From assembly GCF_000317535.1 (NCBI RefSeq), contig NC_019757.1:5173501-5237500 (forward strand): DNA of 64,000 nt. The letters run 5' to 3'. A program made the translations under genes and the position numbers. The stretch's first letter is position 1. Each line of letters begins with the position of its first letter. Under the pieces are notes generated by a model. It was not told the DNA's origin and searched no databases. It was given only the letters and a program-made list of their open reading frames with translations. This stretch comes from Cylindrospermum stagnale PCC 7417 (lineage in GTDB: Bacteria; Cyanobacteriota; Cyanobacteriia; Cyanobacteriales; Nostocaceae). Positions 35,186-45,558 of the stretch are shown piece after piece.

Positions 35186-37075
35186 ATGTGCGGAATCGTT
35201 GGATATATTGGCACTCAAGCGGCGACAGAAATTTTACTCGCTGGTTTGGAAAAGTTGGAGTATAGAGGCTACGATTCTGCGGGAATCGCCACGATTTGGG
35301 AAGGTGAGGTTAGTTGTGTGCGGGCTAAGGGGAAACTGCTTAACCTGCGTTCTAAACTTGAACAAATAGAAAATCCAGCCCAATTGGGGATTGGTCACAC
35401 CCGCTGGGCAACTCATGGTAAACCTGAAGAGTATAATGCCCATCCCCATCTAGATACGGCCAAGCGAGTGGCGGTGGTGCAAAATGGAATTATTGAAAAC
35501 TACCGCGAGTTACGCGAAAAACTAAAAGGGCAAGGACACAAATTTGTTTCTGATACCGATACAGAGGTGATTCCCCACCTGATAGCGGAGTTTCTCAAGC
35601 ATTCTCCGGTGGATTCCCTGTTTGGCTTATTAGATGCGGTTCGTCAAGCTGTGAATAGTTTAGAGGGGGCATTTGCGATCGCAGTTGTTTCCGCTGACTA
35701 CCCCGATGAATTGATTGTAGTCCGGCAACAAGCCCCGCTGGTAATTGGTTTTGGACAAGGTGAGTTTTTCTGCGCCTCTGACACTCCGGCGATCGCGCCC
35801 TACACCAGAGCCGTGCTACCTTTAGAAAATGGCGAAATTGCCCGCTTGACTCCTTTAGGCGTTGAAGTTTACAACTTTGCTGGGGAGAGGTTAAAAAAAC
35901 ACCCCCGCACCCTCAACTGGAATCCCATCATGGTGGAAAAGCAGGGATTCAAGCATTTTATGCTCAAGGAAATCTATGAGCAACCAGGAGTGGTACGGGC
36001 TTGTTTAGAAGCTTATTTGCAACCTGAATGGAATGCACAATTAACTGAACAGTCACCTTTTAAACTCGGTTTACCACCGGAGATTTACGCAGATTTAGAA
36101 CAAATTCAAATCGTCGCTTGTGGTACTAGCTGGCACGCTGCTTTAGTGGGTAAATACTTGCTTGAACAACTGGCGGGAATTCCCACACAGGTGCAGTATG
36201 CTTCTGAGTTTCGCTATGCACCATCACCGCTAACGCCTTATACACTTACCATTGGCGTGACCCAATCAGGAGAAACCGCCGATACTTTGGCAGCTTTGGC
36301 GATGGAAAAAGAACGCCGCAGCGGAAAAGGAGAAAGGTATCAGCCGAGACTGTTGGGGATTACCAATCGCCCAGAAAGCACCTTGGGTAATATGGTAGCG
36401 AATATTATCGATACCCACGGGGGAATTGAAATTGGCGTCGCGGCTACGAAAACTTTTGTCGCCCAACTGATGGCGTTTTATGCTTTGGCTTTAGATTTGG
36501 CTTATCGTCGTCAAACGATTACTCTCGACAGATTAGAGGAAATTCTTGCAGGGTTAAGCCAGTTACCAGGGAAAATTGAAGCGATTTTGGAGACTCAAGA
36601 GCGTTATATTGAGCATTTGGTACACGACTTTACCGAAACTAAAGATTTTATCTTTGTGGGTAGGGGGATTAATTTCCCGATCGCATTAGAAGGGGCGTTA
36701 AAGTTAAAGGAAATCAGCTATATTCACGCTGAGGGCTATCCAGCGGGGGAAATGAAGCATGGGCCGATTGCTTTATTGGATGCTAAAGTGCCTGTAGTGG
36801 CGATCGCAATTCCGGGAACTGTCTACGAAAAAGTTATTTCTAACGCCCAAGAAGCAAAAGCCAGAGATTCCCGTTTAATTGGCGTTACTTCTGTCAATCA
36901 TGGCGAAGCAGCAGAAATCTTCAACGACTTAATCCCCGTCTCGGATGTGGAAGAGTTACTTTCCCCCATTCTCACAGTAATTCCCCTGCAATTATTGGCT
37001 TATCATATTGCAGCCCGTCGCGGTTTAGATGTAGATCAACCGAGAAATTTAGCTAAGTCTGTAACTGTGGAATAA
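35186..37075 (+). CDS. glmS: glutamine-fructose-6-phosphate aminotransferase (isomerizing)
   Basis: 629 residues. It makes glucosamine-6-phosphate, the entry to peptidoglycan and lipopolysaccharide amino sugars. Cys2 (MCGIVGYIG) is the glutaminase nucleophile; GIGHTRWATHG and NGIIENYRELRE complete that domain. Two SIS domains follow (VACGTSWHAALVGKYLLEQL; VGRGINFPIALEGALKLKEI). The C-terminal DQPRNLAKSVTVE is the family ending. I see no glmS riboswitch upstream. Full length and intact. Confidence 0.97.
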   Translation: MCGIVGYIGTQAATEILLAGLEKLEYRGYDSAGIATIWEGEVSCVRAKGKLLNLRSKLEQIENPAQLGIGHTRWATHGKPEEYNAHPHLDTAKRVAVVQNGIIENYRELREKLKGQGHKFVSDTDTEVIPHLIAEFLKHSPVDSLFGLLDAVRQAVNSLEGAFAIAVVSADYPDELIVVRQQAPLVIGFGQGEFFCASDTPAIAPYTRAVLPLENGEIARLTPLGVEVYNFAGERLKKHPRTLNWNPIMVEKQGFKHFMLKEIYEQPGVVRACLEAYLQPEWNAQLTEQSPFKLGLPPEIYADLEQIQIVACGTSWHAALVGKYLLEQLAGIPTQVQYASEFRYAPSPLTPYTLTIGVTQSGETADTLAALAMEKERRSGKGERYQPRLLGITNRPESTLGNMVANIIDTHGGIEIGVAATKTFVAQLMAFYALALDLAYRRQTITLDRLEEILAGLSQLPGKIEAILETQERYIEHLVHDFTETKDFIFVGRGINFPIALEGALKLKEISYIHAEGYPAGEMKHGPIALLDAKVPVVAIAIPGTVYEKVISNAQEAKARDSRLIGVTSVNHGEAAEIFNDLIPVSDVEELLSPILTVIPLQLLAYHIAARRGLDVDQPRNLAKSVTVE

Positions 37076-37169
37076 GCTTGATGGTAGGGTTTTTGGGTAG
37101 TGTTGAGAAATAAAAAAGTTAGAAAATTTCTTCTGTGGGTAGGAACTATTACGGGAACATCCCAAATGG

Positions 37170-37380
37170 ATTCAAATTGTCAGAATCAGGATTAACCAGA
37201 TTAGAGAATAAACAGGATTATTTTTCATCTTGATATCCTATCTATCTTCAAATCCTGTTCATCCTTAAATCCTATAAATTCTGATTCTAACATTTTTACA
37301 TCCTGTTCATCCTTAAATCCTACAAATCCTGATCAGGATTTACTAGATGAGAAGATAAACAGGATTCATTTTAACCACAA
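37170..37380. repeat. degenerate direct repeats of type ATCCTGTTCATCCTTAAATC
   Basis: Two copies of ATCCTGTTCATCCTTAAATC continuing CTA(T/C)AAAT(T/C)CTGAT occur at about 37252-37286 and 37300-37333, flanked by further AACAGGATT and ATCAGGATT words on the other strand. The tract fills the gap between glmS and the convergent DprA-like gene. No gene seen. Confidence 0.7.
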
Positions 37381-37382
37381 TA

Positions 37383-38630
37383 TCACAACAAAGAAAGTTG
37401 AGTATCTGGCTGATTGAGTACATAAGCAACAGGCTTATTAATTTTTCTGACTTTCCCCTCATCCAAAGCTCTTTTTAACCAATCATCCATTTGTACTTTT
37501 CTGACTTTTAGAGAATCCGCAAGAGATTTTGCATCCTTGGGTTGCTCTAAATGATTGAGGATGAAAGGTAAAACAACGTCATAAATATCTTCAGGAATTG
37601 TGGGTAAATCTTGTGGGAGAGTTTTAACATTTTGTTCTGCATTTTCTTTTGTGATAACTTCAGTTCTTATATGCTTGAAATCAGCAATAGCTTTTGCTAA
37701 TATTTCCCGCAAATTACCATTTTCAAATTCTGAAGGAAACGGTTTTGCACCTTGATTATATAATTGCTGATTTCCTTCTGGTACTGGAGATACCATTTTC
37801 ACAAATACAGGAATTTCCTTCAGTTTAGATAATGCTTCCACCGCACCAGCCCAAGTTCCACCTTTACCAAAAGCGGAATTAACAACTAAGGCATAATCTG
37901 CTAAACTATAAATATATTTATTTCGACCCATTGCGTTACCGGTATTAAAGCCAGAATCAGGATCATAGCTAGAAATTAAAGTTAATCTACCTTCTTGAAT
38001 ACTGGAACGATATTTGCTATTTACTGCTGCTTTAGTCAAGCTATCAGCTAACACACCAATAGAAGTTCCTCCATTATCCAAAATACCTAACATTGATTCT
38101 TGATCTATTCCCCGCGCACCACCAGAAATAACCTGTATTCTTTGTTGAGAACAAGTCTGTACAACTCTGCGGGTGTAAGCGAGTATATCTTCATCTACAT
38201 CACGAGAACCGACAACTGCTAGTCCTCCTAAAGATAATAATTCTGTATTCCCAACTCCATAAATAATCGCTGGTGCTGAATGTTTCAATATTTGTTTGAG
38301 ACGTTTCGGGTATTTAGTATCACTGCGTCCCAACACCCATAAACCGCGACTTGTCCATTTTTCCACTGCTAAACTTAACATTGCACCCCGTTGTAATAAA
38401 GCTAAAAGCCTATCAGGGTTAAGTTTATTATTAGTTATTTTTTGTAACTGTGCTTTTGCTGTTGCTTCCAATAAATCTGCTGGACGCATTTGATTTTCCC
38501 GCAACCAATCTGTTAGCAAGTTATATTCACCCAGAGTCAGAGGTAGCGGTTCAATTTGGCGATTTTGTCCAAAACTGGCACACAACAGCAAAATTGCTTG
38601 AGTATCTGGTGCTAGGACATGATTTAACAT
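37383..38630 (-). CDS. DprA/Smf-like nucleotide-binding protein
   Basis: 415 residues. The Rossmann-like core is visible: LAVVGSRDVDEDILAYTRRV, then IQVISGGARGIDQESMLGIL and DSLTKAAVN, the DprA/Smf pattern. An N-terminal helical region precedes it and a winged-helix-like C-terminus follows (AKSLADSLKVRKVQMDDWLK). DprA loads RecA on single-stranded DNA during transformation, but this divergent copy begins seven bases after a RecQ-phosphoribosyltransferase gene, so it more likely belongs to a separate DNA-processing or defence module. The gene is intact. Confidence 0.8.
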   Translation of the reverse strand: MLNHVLAPDTQAILLLCASFGQNRQIEPLPLTLGEYNLLTDWLRENQMRPADLLEATAKAQLQKITNNKLNPDRLLALLQRGAMLSLAVEKWTSRGLWVLGRSDTKYPKRLKQILKHSAPAIIYGVGNTELLSLGGLAVVGSRDVDEDILAYTRRVVQTCSQQRIQVISGGARGIDQESMLGILDNGGTSIGVLADSLTKAAVNSKYRSSIQEGRLTLISSYDPDSGFNTGNAMGRNKYIYSLADYALVVNSAFGKGGTWAGAVEALSKLKEIPVFVKMVSPVPEGNQQLYNQGAKPFPSEFENGNLREILAKAIADFKHIRTEVITKENAEQNVKTLPQDLPTIPEDIYDVVLPFILNHLEQPKDAKSLADSLKVRKVQMDDWLKRALDEGKVRKINKPVAYVLNQPDTQLSLL

Positions 38631-39930
38631 AATTTTCTAATCCGATTGACCTAATGAATTAAGCGCTAATGCTACAGAATAAACTAATCCACTTCCAGCA
38701 TTACGCAAAAGTGCTGCAATGACAGTAAAAGTCCAACGGGAATCTACCATGTCATCAATTAAGAATACATTACCACTCATTCCTTCCCAGAATTGAATTG
38801 TAAAAGATCCATCTAAATTATGAGCTTGTTGATAACTGTTATTCATATCTTTCTGAAACTGAGTTTCGCGTATTTTGCGGACAATGGGTTTAAATGGTAA
38901 GCCTAATTTCTCAGCTAGTCTTTGCGCGAAGTTAGGTACAAGTTCTAGACGATTTAAGGAAGGTACACAAGTTACCCATGTGGGAAAAGGTTGAGGTTTC
39001 CAACGTTGGATCAAATCAAAAGTAGCCTGAACAAGTGCATCATCAAAATAATTATCTTGATATTTTCCCCGCTTGACTAATTCTCCCCAACCTGCATCAC
39101 CCCATAGAGATAATGTTCTTCCTGCTTCTGCTCTTAAATTGTTTTTAATGTTTCCAGAAAAACCATAATTTAGTAATGATTCTTTAATCCATTGTTTACG
39201 TGGTTCAATAATTTGGTCACTACGACGTAAATATAAAATTGCTTGATTTACAAGTTCATCTGAAAAAGTTTCTGACAATAATGGCTTACCCAAACACACA
39301 GCACATTTACCACATTCTTGTGGATTTGGATCATCTAATTCTGCTGCTAAAAAAGCCATTAAGCATTGTTGACTTTGCATATAATCTGCCATTCGCTGTT
39401 GTTCTTGACGGCGAATTTGGGTTAGCTTTTCAATTTTTTGATGATCAATTTGATAGTTGATTGGGTTAGCGTACCATTTAGAATCTATCTTGGTGACGGG
39501 TGTCGGAAATTCTAAAGATAGTAATTTCAAAACTTTATTAATTTGTCCTTGGGAGAGATTTATTTGTTGTTCTATTTGGTTAACAGAAATTCCATTTTTA
39601 GCAGAATTAATTACAGCTAATACTTGTTCGGTATGTATTTGGGGAGGAAATGCTGTATTGATAAAATAGTTAGTAATTTCTTCATCTTCATCACCGCTTA
39701 ACAGAATACCGTAGGCTGTTTCTACTGCTCTACCGGCTCGTCCTACTTGTTGATAATAGTGTACAACAGAACCTGGTCTTTGGTAATGAATTACAAATCC
39801 TAAATCTGGTTTATCAAAACCCATACCTAACGCTGTTGTTGCGACTAATGCTTTAATTTTGTTTTCTAAAAGTTCATCTTCTAATATTTCTCGTCCATCT
39901 TCTAGCTTGCTGTGATAAGCTTTAGCATTA

Positions 39931-40945
39931 CAGCACTTCCGTCTGTAATGAGGTACACTAGATTAAAATATAAATATTTTTAAATGAAGTCATACTCTGT
40001 CGATCTTAGAGAAAAAATAGTTGCAGCACATCTTCAGGAAAACATCTCAATCAGGAAAGTAGCTAACATATTTTCCGTGTCAAAGAGTTTAGTGCAAAAG
40101 CTTGTAAAACAACAAAAAGTTGATGGAAATTTACAACCTAAGCCGCGAGGAAAACCACAATTTAGTCATCTAACAAATGCTGACATAGAGTTAAGAGAAT
40201 TAGTTGAAGCACATCCAGATGCAACATTGATAGAGTTGTGTGAATTATTTGCAGACAAGACTGGCAATTGGGTAGGTCGAAGTGCAATGTGTTCTGCATT
40301 ACAGAAATTAGGATTAAACCGTAAAAAAAAACAAAGCGCAGTACCCAAGCAGGCACAGAGAGAGTCCTGAATTTAAGATTAGATTATTGGAATCAGGTCA
40401 AAAATATAGAGCCAGAAAATTTAGTATTTTTGGACGAAACTGGCGTTCTACTTGGTTTAACAAGGACTCATGCCCGTTCACAAATGGGAACAAGAGCTTA
40501 CTCTCTCAATCCCTTTTATCGAGGTTCAAAGGTTACGGTAATTGGAGCCATTAGTATTAAAAAAGTAGTTGCATTAATGACAATGAATGATTCAATGAAT
40601 GGTAACGCATTTGAAGTATTTGTTGAGAAGTTTTTAGTGCCAAATTTATGGTCAGGAGCAGTTGTAGTGATGGATAATTTATCCGCGCACAAACTAGATT
40701 CAATTGTGCCAATGATTGAAGCTGTCGGCGCTTCAGTTATTCGTTTATCCTCATATTCTCCTGATTTTAATCCAATTGAATTATGGTGGTCACAACTTAA
40801 ATCTTTCTTACGCAGTTTTGCTCCAACTACAACAGAAATGGTTGATCAACTAATCTCAGTTGCACTCGACTTAATAAATCCTCAACATTTAAGAAACTGG
40901 TTTGCTAGTTGCTGCTACTGTACCTCATAATAGCCGGAAATGCTG
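39931..40945 (+). mobile_element. IS630-family insertion sequence inside recQ
   Basis: A 1015-bp element flanked by TA duplications (39929-39930 and 40946-40947), the IS630/Tc1 target. The ends are imperfect inverted repeats of about 30 bp: left CAGCACTTCCGTCTGTAATG, right (reversed) CAGCATTTCCGGCTATTATG, both continuing AGGTACA. It carries one transposase gene, oriented opposite to the helicase. Both ends, the TA copies and the transposase frames look fresh, so the insertion is recent and the element may still be active. Confidence 0.93.
39984..40930 (+). CDS. IS630-family transposase, two frames joined at an A9 run
   Basis: The first frame (39984-40370, 128 residues) is an HTH domain (SIRKVANIFSVSKSLVQKLV). 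The second frame holds the DDE catalytic domain: FLDETGV (first Asp), VVMDNLSAHK (second Asp) and SPDFNPIELWWSQLKSF (Glu). Both frames are open across nine consecutive A at 40323-40331; reading the second frame from there gives KKTKRSTQAG, then ERVLNLRLDYWN, and on to LVFLDETGV without a stop. This is the programmed-frameshift arrangement known in many IS630 elements, so the transposase is probably functional. An alternative is a real frameshift mutation at the A-run. Confidence 0.88.
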
Positions 40946-42055
40946 TAATGCTTTGTGTTTGTAACCAATCAGCAACTCGTTGAGCATCTCTTACAGTTAA
41001 TGTGTAAATAATACCGCTTCCAGGTAATTTAGTCAGATTTTCTGCTAACCAAGCTAATCTTGCGGCTTGACTGGGAAGATAAATGTTTTGTAAACGCAAA
41101 GTTTCTCTAGTTAAATTTCCTCTAGAAACACGCAGGTTGGCTCCTAATTGAGCCTTAATATCATCAACTACTCGGTTGTTAGCTGTCGCGGTTGTAGTCA
41201 AAACAGGAATATTTTGTGGTAATGCTTGTAAAATTCTGACAATCCGGCGATAATCAGGACGAAAATCATGTCCCCAGTCAGAAATACAATGAGCTTCATC
41301 AACAACAAATAAACCTATTTTTTGAGATAATGGCAAAAGAACGTTTTCTCGAAATTCCTCATTAGCTAATCTTTCGGGGGAAATTAAGAGAATATCTACT
41401 TCTCCTGCTAATAGCTGGAGTTCGACATTTTCCCATTCTTCTGTATTACTGGAGTTTATTGTCTCAGCTTTTACTCCAAGACGTTCTGCTGCTGTAATTT
41501 GATTTCGCATTAATGCTAGGAGAGGGGAAATCAAAAGAGTACAACCAGAACCTTGATCTCTTAATAAGCGAGTTGCTAAAAAGTAAACTAGACTTTTTCC
41601 CCAACCTGTGCGTTGAACGACGAGTAACCGCGATTGATTCAGTAGTAATTCTTCAATAGCTTCCCATTGTCCATTACGAAAATCAGCGTTTGGGTTATTC
41701 AAAGCCTGACGCAGAAGGAATAATGCTTTTTCTTTGAGTATGGTTGTCATATATGCTGAGTATCTGTTTATCATACTGTTGTAGCATAAAAGATAACTAG
41801 CACTGAATACTTTAGGGCGATCGCTCTATTTTAGATTAAATCGAAGCGTGAAGCGATATCTAGGTTGTGGTATGCGATCGCTTATCATAGAAAATAGATG
41901 TATGCTTTATCTTCCCTATTAAGGTCAGTTAGCAGGTAACGATAAAGCTTTCTTGATATCAGACATAGGAGAAAAAATAATGTTAAAATAGCAGTAAAAC
42001 CAATTTACAATTAATCAGAATTTGAATAATTATCCTCCTAACTAATATTATATAT

Positions 42056-43129
42056 ATGTTACCCAAACACCCTTGGTTGCAAAAATGCATAGAAAGACTG
42101 GAAGAATTACCCCAAATCAAGGCGACTGCTATTGTAGAACCTGGTTATTTGGAAGGTGCACTTGCTGATGGAATATTGACTATATATACACCTCAAAATC
42201 AAGTTCAATATATAGTTGAAATTAAATCTAAGCTAACTATTGAAACTCTAGATGTAGTAATTCTATATTTCAATCATCTAAAACAAAGATTGGGTGATAA
42301 TCAAAAACCTCTGCTAGTTACAGATATACTGTCTGATGAAGTTGTAGAGGAGTTAATTAGAATAGATATTGAATTTATTGACACCTCAGGCAATATTTAT
42401 ATCAATAATTCATTATTTTACATTTTGATTAAAAATAGTTCATTTTATCAGAAAAAAACTTCTTCGCCTACATTTAATACTAACACTTTAAAAGTAGTAT
42501 ATGCCATATTAAAAAAACCCAAAATTTTACTATTTTCTCGTGACGAAATTGCAGAAGTTGCAGGAGTTGATATAAATGCTGTCGAAGTTAGTTTAGATAG
42601 TTTGTTTAAGCTGAATTATTTACAGCAGCAATATGGTGGTCGATATAAAATTGAAAATTACACTAAGTTGTTAGAAAGATGGGATATGGGCTACTTAGAA
42701 AATCTCCGTTCAGAGCTTGTGATAGATACATTTAGCCCCATTAGAAATATCCAATTTTCTGATTTTTTATTTCAAAGTTTAGACATAGTTAGCGGCTACA
42801 AAATTTTGGTTGGTGGAGAATTTGGTGCTAGTGCTTTATTTAAGACTGCTTATTTGCAGCCAACAAGTATAGTTTTACATATTCCTAATCAATTGAATTA
42901 TCGGATTATAACTACTCAGTTACGCCTGAAACCAAATGTACAGGGAAACATCACTATTATTAAACAGTTTAGCTCGTATAATTTTTATGAAAACAACGAT
43001 ATGATTGCTGATCCTCTCTTGATACGTGCAGAATTGCTTTTATATCCAGATGAGCGTTTAAAAGAGACTGCTACGCGTATTTATAATGAATATATTTTTC
43101 AAATAGGACAAATGGCTGAGACGCTATAG
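42056..43129 (+). CDS. AbiEi-like antitoxin/regulator
   Basis: 357 residues, A/T-rich coding. An N-terminal restriction-like or sensor domain (residues 1-130, YIVEIKSKLTIETLDVVILY) is followed by a winged helix (LKVVYAILKKPKILLFSRDE, then IAEVAGVDINAVEVSLDSLF) and a C-terminal region (GYKILVGGEFGASALFKTAY) as in type IV AbiEi-family proteins. It ends one base before the start of the nucleotidyltransferase gene. It probably represses the operon and counteracts its partner. The family call is by domain order. Confidence 0.7.
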   Translation: MLPKHPWLQKCIERLEELPQIKATAIVEPGYLEGALADGILTIYTPQNQVQYIVEIKSKLTIETLDVVILYFNHLKQRLGDNQKPLLVTDILSDEVVEELIRIDIEFIDTSGNIYINNSLFYILIKNSSFYQKKTSSPTFNTNTLKVVYAILKKPKILLFSRDEIAEVAGVDINAVEVSLDSLFKLNYLQQQYGGRYKIENYTKLLERWDMGYLENLRSELVIDTFSPIRNIQFSDFLFQSLDIVSGYKILVGGEFGASALFKTAYLQPTSIVLHIPNQLNYRIITTQLRLKPNVQGNITIIKQFSSYNFYENNDMIADPLLIRAELLLYPDERLKETATRIYNEYIFQIGQMAETL

Positions 43130-43130
43130 C

Positions 43131-43964
43131 ATGAATAATCTAAATCCTAACTTTGATGTAGATAGAACAAGAGTTATTAATGATCTCAAAATTATTCTCG
43201 ATTCATTGCAATTATCAATATTATTAGTTGGCGCTCAATCACGGATATTGATTTTTGATAAACCGTATCAAATTCAAGGTCGAGCAACTACAGATTGTGA
43301 TATAGTGGTAAGGCTGGATAGTTGGGATAAATATGGTATTTTAATCACAAAAATAGTTGAAGGTGAAAAACCTAAATTTAAACTCAGTAGGATTATTCAT
43401 AAATTTATTCATATTGAAACTAATTTAGAAGTCGATATTATTCCCTTTGGTGATATCTGTAATCAAAATCAGGAAATTATCTGGCCTGACGGTAATCAAA
43501 TGTGTATTTTAGGCTTAGAAGAAGCTTTTATAAATTCACAAATCCAAAAAATTGACGATATTGAAATTAGGGTTCCCACTCTTCAAAGTTTTATAGGCTT
43601 AAAGCTACTTGCATGGAATGAGCGCAGAGAATATAAAGATTTATCTGATATTATCTTGGTGCTAGAAAATTATCAGGAAGATGAACGGGTATTTGATGAA
43701 CTGAATGATGAACTTATCGCGGGAACGGTTGAGTTTGAGGAAGCTGCAATTGTTTTGCTTGGTAGAGATATTTGCCAAACGTTCAAAGATAAAACTTTAA
43801 GCAAAATTAACGAAATTGTAATTCTAATTATAGAGAATCAGAATCGATATTTACCGCAATTTGTATCTAGAGATACAGATTCAAATGCATGGGATGATGC
43901 GTTTATAAAAATCGTTAGCCGCTTTCAAGCGCTCCAATACGGTTTAAATAATAATCATGCTTGA
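43131..43964 (+). CDS. AbiEii-like nucleotidyltransferase toxin
   Basis: 277 residues. The active-site pattern of the Pol-beta superfamily is visible: LLVGAQSRILIF followed by RATTDCDIVVRLDSW, with the two catalytic aspartates in DCD and a third acidic strand at NLEVDIIPFGD. AbiEii enzymes modify tRNA or other targets with nucleotides to halt growth during phage infection. One base separates it from the AbiEi-like gene, so the two are coupled. It may instead be a divergent member without toxic activity. Confidence 0.75.
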   Translation: MNNLNPNFDVDRTRVINDLKIILDSLQLSILLVGAQSRILIFDKPYQIQGRATTDCDIVVRLDSWDKYGILITKIVEGEKPKFKLSRIIHKFIHIETNLEVDIIPFGDICNQNQEIIWPDGNQMCILGLEEAFINSQIQKIDDIEIRVPTLQSFIGLKLLAWNERREYKDLSDIILVLENYQEDERVFDELNDELIAGTVEFEEAAIVLLGRDICQTFKDKTLSKINEIVILIIENQNRYLPQFVSRDTDSNAWDDAFIKIVSRFQALQYGLNNNHA

Positions 43965-44464
43965 TGAATTCTCATAATGTCTATAACTGTGGTTGTCTAA
44001 CCGTTGTAAGGGATATTTTTGGAGAAATGTTTCTAGAAAAAGCAACTTATTGTCAGGGGATCTATATATAGATGAGCCAGTTTTCATAAAAACTTATCTC
44101 ATGAGAAATTCCCTATAGATATACTGATTGTAAAGAAGTGTTAAGCAATTCTTATTAAAAAATATTGCAATAGCTTGATTTAGCTGCTAGGGTGTGTAAG
44201 TGCGACAGTACTGGTGAATGCTCGGATAAAAAAGAGGTAAAACTGATGAGCTGTATCCACTCTGCGAATAGTCTTTGTTTTTAATCAACAATCGTGAAAG
44301 CGAGAGGTTTCTGATGTGTACAGGCAATCAAGAGGTGTTGCAGATGAGTCCAGAAAAATCTCGTGTCTAGGCTGAGTTCAAATTTGAATAACAATGCATG
44401 ATCTGTCTTACTCTGCATCAGAAAGAAGGGTGCGGTAAGACGCAGATATTGGAGGTTAAAATCC
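43965..44464. other. gene-free region between the AbiE pair and the SDR gene
   Basis: About 500 bases with only short frames (one of 18 codons from 44313). It is A/T-rich in the first half. A GGAGG ribosome-binding site lies just before the SDR gene. I see no other element. Confidence 0.45.
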
Positions 44465-45343
44465 ATGAATATTCGAGGCAAAGTAGCTCTAATTACTGGG
44501 GCTTCACGTGGGATTGGGCGGGCGATCGCATTTGAGTTAGCGAAACTGGGGATGAAACGGCTGATATTGGTGGCACGCGATCGCCAAAAATTAGCGGAAG
44601 TTGCCCAACAAATCGAGGCTATGGGAGTCGAAACCACAGTTCTAGCCTTAGATCTAGCCAATCCAGTCAACATCAATATTGCGATCGCCCAACTTTGGCG
44701 TCATGACGGCCCTATTGATCTGTTGGTGAATTGTGCAGGAGTCGCCTATCAAAACTCATTCTTACAATCTAAACTCCCCCAAGTCCAAGAAGAACTATCA
44801 GTCAACTTAATGGGAATGTACACCCTCACCAGTCTGATAGCGCGACGCATGGCCAGCCAAAGACAAGGGACAATTGTCAATGTCTCCAGTCTGATGGGGA
44901 AAGTAGCAGCACCAACAATGGCCACATATTCTGCCACCAAGTTTGCAATTATTGGCTTTACCCAAGCCTTACGCCAAGAACTAGCAGCACACAATATCCG
45001 CGTTATCGCCTTACTCCCCACCCTCACAGACACAGACATGGTGCGCGACTTACAATTATTTCGCTGGGTAGTTCCCATGACTCCCGAAAAAGTCGCGCAA
45101 GTACTCGTCACTGGACTAGAAAAGAATACACCAGAAATATTAGTTGGATGGCAATCTCATTTAGCCGTCTGGTGTCAACGTCTTTCTCCTTGGCTACTAG
45201 AGCAGATTTTACAATTTGCCACACCAGGAAGAAAACAACCTCAAGAAAGCTTAATTCAGAATTTTCGGGCGAAAATTCACCGTTTTGGCGATTGGTTGTT
45301 ATCTGGAAATATGGCTTCTTTCGTCTTTGCGCGGAAGTCATAA
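44465..45343 (+). CDS. short-chain dehydrogenase/reductase
   Basis: 292 residues. The cofactor loop ALITGASRGIGRAIAFELAK lies at residues 8-27, NCAGVAYQNSF near residue 90, and the catalytic Ser-Tyr-Lys set in NVSSLMGKVA with YSATKFAIIGF near residues 140-160. The N-terminal basic residue pattern (VARDRQ) fits NADP(H). The C-terminal 60 residues extend beyond the usual fold (WLLEQILQF). Substrate not predictable. It appears monocistronic. Confidence 0.88.
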   Translation: MNIRGKVALITGASRGIGRAIAFELAKLGMKRLILVARDRQKLAEVAQQIEAMGVETTVLALDLANPVNINIAIAQLWRHDGPIDLLVNCAGVAYQNSFLQSKLPQVQEELSVNLMGMYTLTSLIARRMASQRQGTIVNVSSLMGKVAAPTMATYSATKFAIIGFTQALRQELAAHNIRVIALLPTLTDTDMVRDLQLFRWVVPMTPEKVAQVLVTGLEKNTPEILVGWQSHLAVWCQRLSPWLLEQILQFATPGRKQPQESLIQNFRAKIHRFGDWLLSGNMASFVFARKS

Positions 45344-45411
45344 AACACTTCTAGTACTTTGTCAAGTTAGTTTTGAGGGTTTGTAGTAAGCATGGAGAGT
45401 GGTTAGAACAA

Positions 45412-45429
45412 TCAGGACTAAAGTCCTGA
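45412..45429. repeat. palindrome followed by CTACGAAC (dispersed family, copy 2)
   Basis: TCAGGACT-AA-AGTCCTGA followed by CTACGAAC, downstream of the SDR gene. See copies at 33908-33923 and 54691-54706. Confidence 0.65.
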
Positions 45430-45558
45430 CTACGAACTTGCTTATCCATCAATTTAAACTTGACGCACTACTAGGTTAAGAATCGCGCGGTTTCGGGTAC
45501 TCATTGCCAGATACTGGTGCATCATGGTTAGCTATACCTCGTTTCGGAACAACCATCC

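Larger units (their letters stand above)
38637..41750 (-). pseudogene. RecQ helicase fused to phosphoribosyltransferase, split by an IS630 element
   Basis: The 5' part (41750-40946) carries helicase motif I QRTGWGKS, the DEAH box FVVDEAHCISDWGHDFRPDY and motif III TTTATANN. The 3' part (39930-38637) carries LVATTALGMGFDKPDLGFVI, motif VI QVGRAGRA, the RQC zinc cysteines (CGKCAVC) and a C-terminal phosphoribosyltransferase domain with its PRPP loop (NVFLIDDMVDSRWTFTVIAA). Removing the element and one TA restores an open frame: WLQTQSINAKAYHSKLEDG. Without excision the N-terminal product ends in IS sequence. Start set at MTTILKEK (41750). Confidence 0.9.
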
